Source of the DNA: Chrysogorgia sp. JL179-B06
Taxonomy: Eukaryota; Cnidaria; Anthozoa; Scleralcyonacea; Chrysogorgiidae
NCBI GenBank assembly: GCA_035772405.1
Contig: JAYKKM010000148.1
Coordinates: forward strand, 1,462,501-1,526,500
Direction of reading: 5' to 3'
Length of the DNA: 64,000 bases
The stretch's first letter is position 1; each line of letters begins with the position of its first letter. Under the pieces are notes generated by a model that worked only from the letters and a program-made list of their open reading frames with translations, had not been told where the DNA came from and did no database searches. The position numbers were made by a program, and so were the translations under genes. Below are positions 60,133-64,000 of this stretch, piece by piece.

Positions 60133-62511
60133 ATGACTCATCCAGTACATCGCGCTTGCTCTCCTTTTTCTAGACTTAAAGGCTTTAAAATAGCCCATCT
60201 TAATATCGCAAGTTTAATGAAGCATTTTAACAATCTCTTAGTTTATATGCAGGATAAGCCTTTCGATATCCTAACACTGAATGAAACCCGACTTGATGAT
60301 AGCATATTAGACAGCGAAGTAGAGATCTCTGGTTATGATATTGTTAGGCGTGATCGCAACAGAAATGGGGGTGGTGTTGCGATGTATATAAGGAAAAATA
60401 TCCCATACATTGATCGTATTGACCTTATGCCAAATGCCCTTGAATTAATTTGCATTGAAATTAAAAAACCTAAAAGCAAACCGGTGCTTATATCAACGTG
60501 GTACAGACCACCTAATTCTAAACCCGAATTGTTCCACAATTTTGAACAATTTCTTCAACTTGCAGATGATGAAAATAAAGAGCTTATCATAACTGGAGAT
60601 CTAAACTGTAATCTCTTGGAAAAAGAGAGAAGTCTAAATACTTCTAAATTACTAGACCTTATGGATATTTTCCAATTACAACAGCTTATAAATAGCCCTA
60701 CCAGAATTACTCTAACGACACAAACTTTGATTGATGTCATCATAACTCAGATTAGTGACTGCAAAACGTTGGATGCAGGAGTCATTAACCTTGGTATCAG
60801 TGATCACAACTTAGTTTATTTATGCCGTAAGGTTAGCATTCCGAAAGAAGCGCCGAAAATTGTGTCTTGTAGACAGTTTAAAAATTATAATGCCAACCAT
60901 TTTAGAGCGGATTTAAGTGAAATTATGAATTATAATGTCACATCAAATGACCCCAATCTATTGTGGCATGATTGGAAAACTAAGTTTGTTGAAATTGCAG
61001 ATTAACATGCACCAATTAGGCAACGTCGAGTAAAATGCGAGTATAAGCCTTGGCTTACTAACGAAATTAAAAAACTGAGCTACCATAGGGATTATCTAAA
61101 AAGACAAGCCGTTAGATTGGGGTCTTCATATTATAACGATGCTTATAAAAGGTGTAGAAATGACCTTAACAAACTAATTCACTCTACTAAAGAGCAATAT
61201 TTTAAAACAAAATTAAGCAAAGCTAAAAATAGCAAAGAAAGCTGGCAAGCAATTAATGAATTGTTAAATAAGAAATCCAAGACCACGCAAGTCAAACAAT
61301 TGAACGCTAATGATCAAATTTTAACTGGAGATAAATATATTGCTAATGGATTTAATAAATATTTTTCAACAATTGGCTCTAAATTAGCTGATAATATTAA
61401 AGACAGTGATATTGATCCATTGAGCTTTGTGACTCCTGTTGAAAACTCGTTCTATTTCAGAAATGTGACCAGTCTGGAATTAATGAACACTTTAAGCCAG
61501 TTAAAAACTAAAAAATCATCAGGTATTGATGGTATCAGTATGAAGCTATTAAAAGACGCTGGTGAAACTATTACTGAGTCGCTATTGCGCATTTATAATC
61601 TGTCACTTCAGACAGCAATCTTCCCTGAGGACTGGAAATTAGCTAAAGTTTCGCCAATCTTCAAGGAAGGAGATAAAACTGATTGTGGTAACTATCGACC
61701 AATTTCGGTAATCTCTGTTGTCGCTAAACTTTTTGAGAAATTGGTATGCAAACAGCTAAGATTATTTATGACTGAAAATAATATCCTCGTTGAACAGCAG
61801 TCTGGTTTCCGGTTACAACATTCTACCGAAACTACGTTGCTTAGTTCTACGAATGAATGGCTATACAACATGGATAAAGGTATGATTAGCGGTGTCCTGT
61901 TTTTAGATCTCAAAAAAGCATTCGATACTGTTAATCATGAGATCCTTATCTCAAAACTTGAATTTTATGGTATAAGAGGGAACACTCTCGAATGGTTTAA
62001 GTCCTATATCGGGAACAGAAAACAAATTTGTGTAATAAACGGCAGATCATCCGATACAGGAGAAATTGGTTGTGGAGTACCACAAGGATCTAACCTTGGT
62101 CCCATCCTTTTTCTCCTGTATATAAATGATTTACCGAATTGTTTGGAAAAAACTGAGGCGACTTTATTCGCTGATGATACGAATCTCACTTGTAAAGGTA
62201 ATAATTCCTATGAGATACAAAATAAACTTAATAATGATCTCGATAATGTTCACCAGTGGCTTATGGCAAATAAACTCACACTCAATAAAACTAAAACCGA
62301 ATTTATGATTATTGGCTCCAAATATCATCTGGCCTCAATTAACGAAAGCCCTGAAATAAGCATAGGGGGTGATAAAATCAAACAAGTCCCCCATAAGAAA
62401 TCACTTGGTGTAACTATTGATGAACAGCTGAAGTGGCCTTTCCTGCAACCTGATTGGCTGCAGCAGCGGGCGGAATTTAACGATATTTTGACCACGGTCA
62501 CGGAATCCTAA
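60133..62511 (+). pseudogene. CR1/L2-like LINE, endonuclease plus reverse transcriptase
   Basis: One reading frame of 792 sense codons broken only by TAA at 61003-61005. N-terminal AP endonuclease: KIAHLNIASL, LTLNETRLDD, GGVAMYI, STWYRPPNS, ITGDLNCNL and SDHNLVYL. RT from about 61400: motif KSSGIDGIS, WKLAKVSPIFKEGDKTDCGN, YRPISVISV, GFRLQHSTE, FLDLKKAFDTVNHEIL, GVPQGSNLGPILFLLYIND and the catalytic FADDTNL (Tyr replaced by Phe, common in the group). After SLGVTIDEQLKW (62440) the sequence departs from the family, so the 3' end is lost to another insertion or rearrangement. The single stop could be young. No upstream gag-like ORF1 is visible; a minisatellite lies before it. Confidence 0.88.
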
Positions 62512-62719
62512 ATGCTAACATTTTTTATCGTTATTTTTGCTTCATTATTAACTGAAAAATGGAAAACTAATACAGAATTTGATTCAACTAAGCTGGAAAT
62601 AACTATAATATTCAAAAACTAAAGTATTTTGGTTTGTTTTCCTTTCCTTATCCGAATAATGCAGTTTTACCGAACTAAAGTACTGTAACTCAAGTTTTTA
62701 CGTTGTATAATAAAAAATA

Positions 62720-62887
62720 AATATGTTATTTACCGTTTTTGGTCGGTCCGGATAGAGAAATATTTGCCCTCGGTCTCAAAAACGTCCCTCGGCCTGCGGC
62801 CTCGGGCCGTTTTTGAGACCTCTGGCAAATTTGAGACCTCGGGCAAATATTTCTCTATCCGGACCTCCCAGCCGGTAAATAACATAT
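62720..62887. repeat. foldback element
   Basis: The arms ATGTTATTTACCG, GGTCCGGATAGAGAAATATT and complement enclose GTCTCAAAAACG/CGTTTTTGAGAC inner arms. No coding content. Confidence 0.85.
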
Positions 62888-62899
62888 AATTATTTCTTC

Positions 62900-63037
62900 A
62901 TGGGAAGTGCTGACGTATGGTATTTACGCACGCGTTCATTTGTTTTCACAAAGCGAACGAGCGAGTGAAACGAGCGAGTGAGCCTTTGTGAAAACAAATT
63001 AACAAGTACGTAAAAACCATACAAGAGTACTTCCCAT
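62900..63037. repeat. second adjacent foldback element
   Basis: The arms GGGAAGT and GTATGGTATTTACG with complement enclose TTTGTTTTCACAAAG and complement. The centre is CGAGCGAGTGAAACGAGCGA. It immediately follows the previous foldback. Confidence 0.75.
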
Positions 63038-63179
63038 GTACAGATTTGTTTATTATATAGATACTGATATTTTTCTATGCATTCTAAAAGGTTTTATTTA
63101 TTTTCTAAAATATTTTATTTATTGGGCGAGATGGTTGTCCAATACTGTAGCAAGCATACGGATCGTTAGTTTCGTGAAA

Positions 63180-64000
63180 TTTTGGTTACGATCGGACAAG
63201 TCGTTTTGTCATTACGACTCGTAAAAACAGAGTATCGATCCGTACGAGCCGTAGCGGACTGTATGGTATATTTCACCATCCGTAAATCTAGATTTTCGAT
63301 CCGTACGACTCGTAACGGATGGTAAGCTAATTCTCGATCCGTAAATATAGTGTGTCGATCCGTACGGGTCGTGACGAACCGTATGCTACATTTCACCATC
63401 CGTGAATATAATAAGTATCGTGTGTAGCTAAGGTAGCCCTCAAAAAAGTTGTCGATCCGTACGAGTCGTAACGGATGGTATGCTAATTCTCGATCCGTAA
63501 ATATAGTGTGTCGATCCGCACGGGTCGTGACGAACCGTATGATACATTTCAGCATCCGTGAATATAATAAGTATCGTGTGTAGCTAAGGTAGCCCTCAAA
63601 AAAGTTGTCGATTCGTACGAGTCGTAACGGATGGTAAGCTAATTGTCGATCCGTAAATATAGTGTGTCGATCCGTACGGGTCGTGACGAACCGATGCTAC
63701 ATTTCACCATCCGTGAATATAAGTAATATATATCTTGTGTAGCTAAGGTAGCCCTCGAAAAAGTTGTCGATCCGTACGAGTCGTAACGGATGGTATGCTA
63801 ATTGTCGATCCGTAAATATAGTGTGTCGATCCGTACGGGTCGTTACGAACCGTATGCTACATTTCACCATCCGTGAATATAATAAGTATCGTGTGTAGCT
63901 AAGGTAGCCCTCAAAAAGTTGTCGATCCGTACGAGTCGTAACGGATGTGTAAGCTAATTGTCGATCCGTAAATATAGTGTGTCGATCCGTACGGGTCGTG
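63180..64000. repeat. 156-bp satellite array, runs off the window
   Basis: At least five units of 155-159 bp (starts at 63451, 63607, 63766, 63921). Each contains several copies of the partly palindromic TCGATCCGTACGAGTCGTAA motif and the string GTGTAGCTAAGGTAGCCCTC. The first unit is diverged. The array continues past position 64000. Confidence 0.92.

Noticed and set aside
63166..63555. 129-codon minus-strand frame with repeated VTTRTDRHTIFTDRELAYHP
   Set aside because: A translation of the 156-bp satellite; the repeat length is a multiple of three in some units only, and other frames are equally open.

Overview
The window is metazoan genomic DNA, AT-rich and full of transposable elements. 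Evidence for this is the somatomedin-B/secretin-type 7TM receptors, GT-AG introns, BEL/Pao, Gypsy, CR1/L2-like and R2-like retroelements, tRNA-derived repeats and a Polinton. The combination suggests an early-branching marine invertebrate such as a sponge or cnidarian. The short introns (88 and about 110 nt) lean slightly towards a sponge, but the phylum cannot be fixed from sequence alone.

Positions 1-33500 hold three tandem units of a segmental duplication. Each unit carries, on the minus strand, one large intronless receptor gene (1891-4377, 10483-13747 and 26201-28684). Downstream of each gene lies a duplicated scrap of that gene's own 5' coding region joined to a decayed BEL/Pao pol. Copies A (828 aa) and C (827 aa) are intact. 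Copy B has an ectodomain about 240 residues longer, with a duplicated juxtamembrane module, but is broken by a frame change near 12530. Units B and C are also colinear through Gypsy RT and RNase H scraps, foldback elements and leader-like repeats. Their differences are clean insertions: a pogo-type MITE and small Mutator-like MITEs with 9-bp target duplications, for which the sister unit supplies the empty site.

Positions 19400-41200 hold the 3' end of an R2-like LINE, a HIRAN-like fragment, a decayed pogo/Tigger transposase, several foldback elements, a long (TA)n tract, a dimer of a tRNA-Ala-like SINE, a CACTG-ended minisatellite and two candidate exons of an unknown SAM-like gene.

Positions 41804-56154 are an almost complete Polinton (Maverick/adintovirus-like element), 14351 bp long, starting 5'-AG and flanked by the 6-bp duplication GCTAGC. 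Plus-strand genes on the left are a triple GRF zinc-finger protein, a helical protein with a Bcl-2 BH1-like motif, the packaging ATPase, a basic protein with a hydrophobic tail and a 242-aa protein. A tight minus-strand block encodes integrase with chromodomain, penton-like protein, pVI-like protein, major capsid protein and adenain-like protease. A 58-aa ORF (minus) and a 147-aa protein (plus) lie in the middle. A protein-primed PolB fills the right side. PolB contains an 88-nt phase-1 intron inside its motif B and one frame break at a five-base homopolymer. Two perfect histone-type 3' stem-loops lie downstream of plus-strand ORFs at 50573 and 55895, and a PolB scrap lies in the right terminal region. 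The Polinton sits inside another element, 41208-56605, with 81-bp terminal inverted repeats and a 9-bp duplication (CTCAAAAAG), probably Mutator-like.

Positions 56600-64000 hold two candidate exons, three minisatellites (about 23, 19 and 10 bp units), a CR1/L2-like LINE interrupted by one nonsense codon and truncated at its 3' end, two foldback elements and a 156-bp satellite running off the window end.
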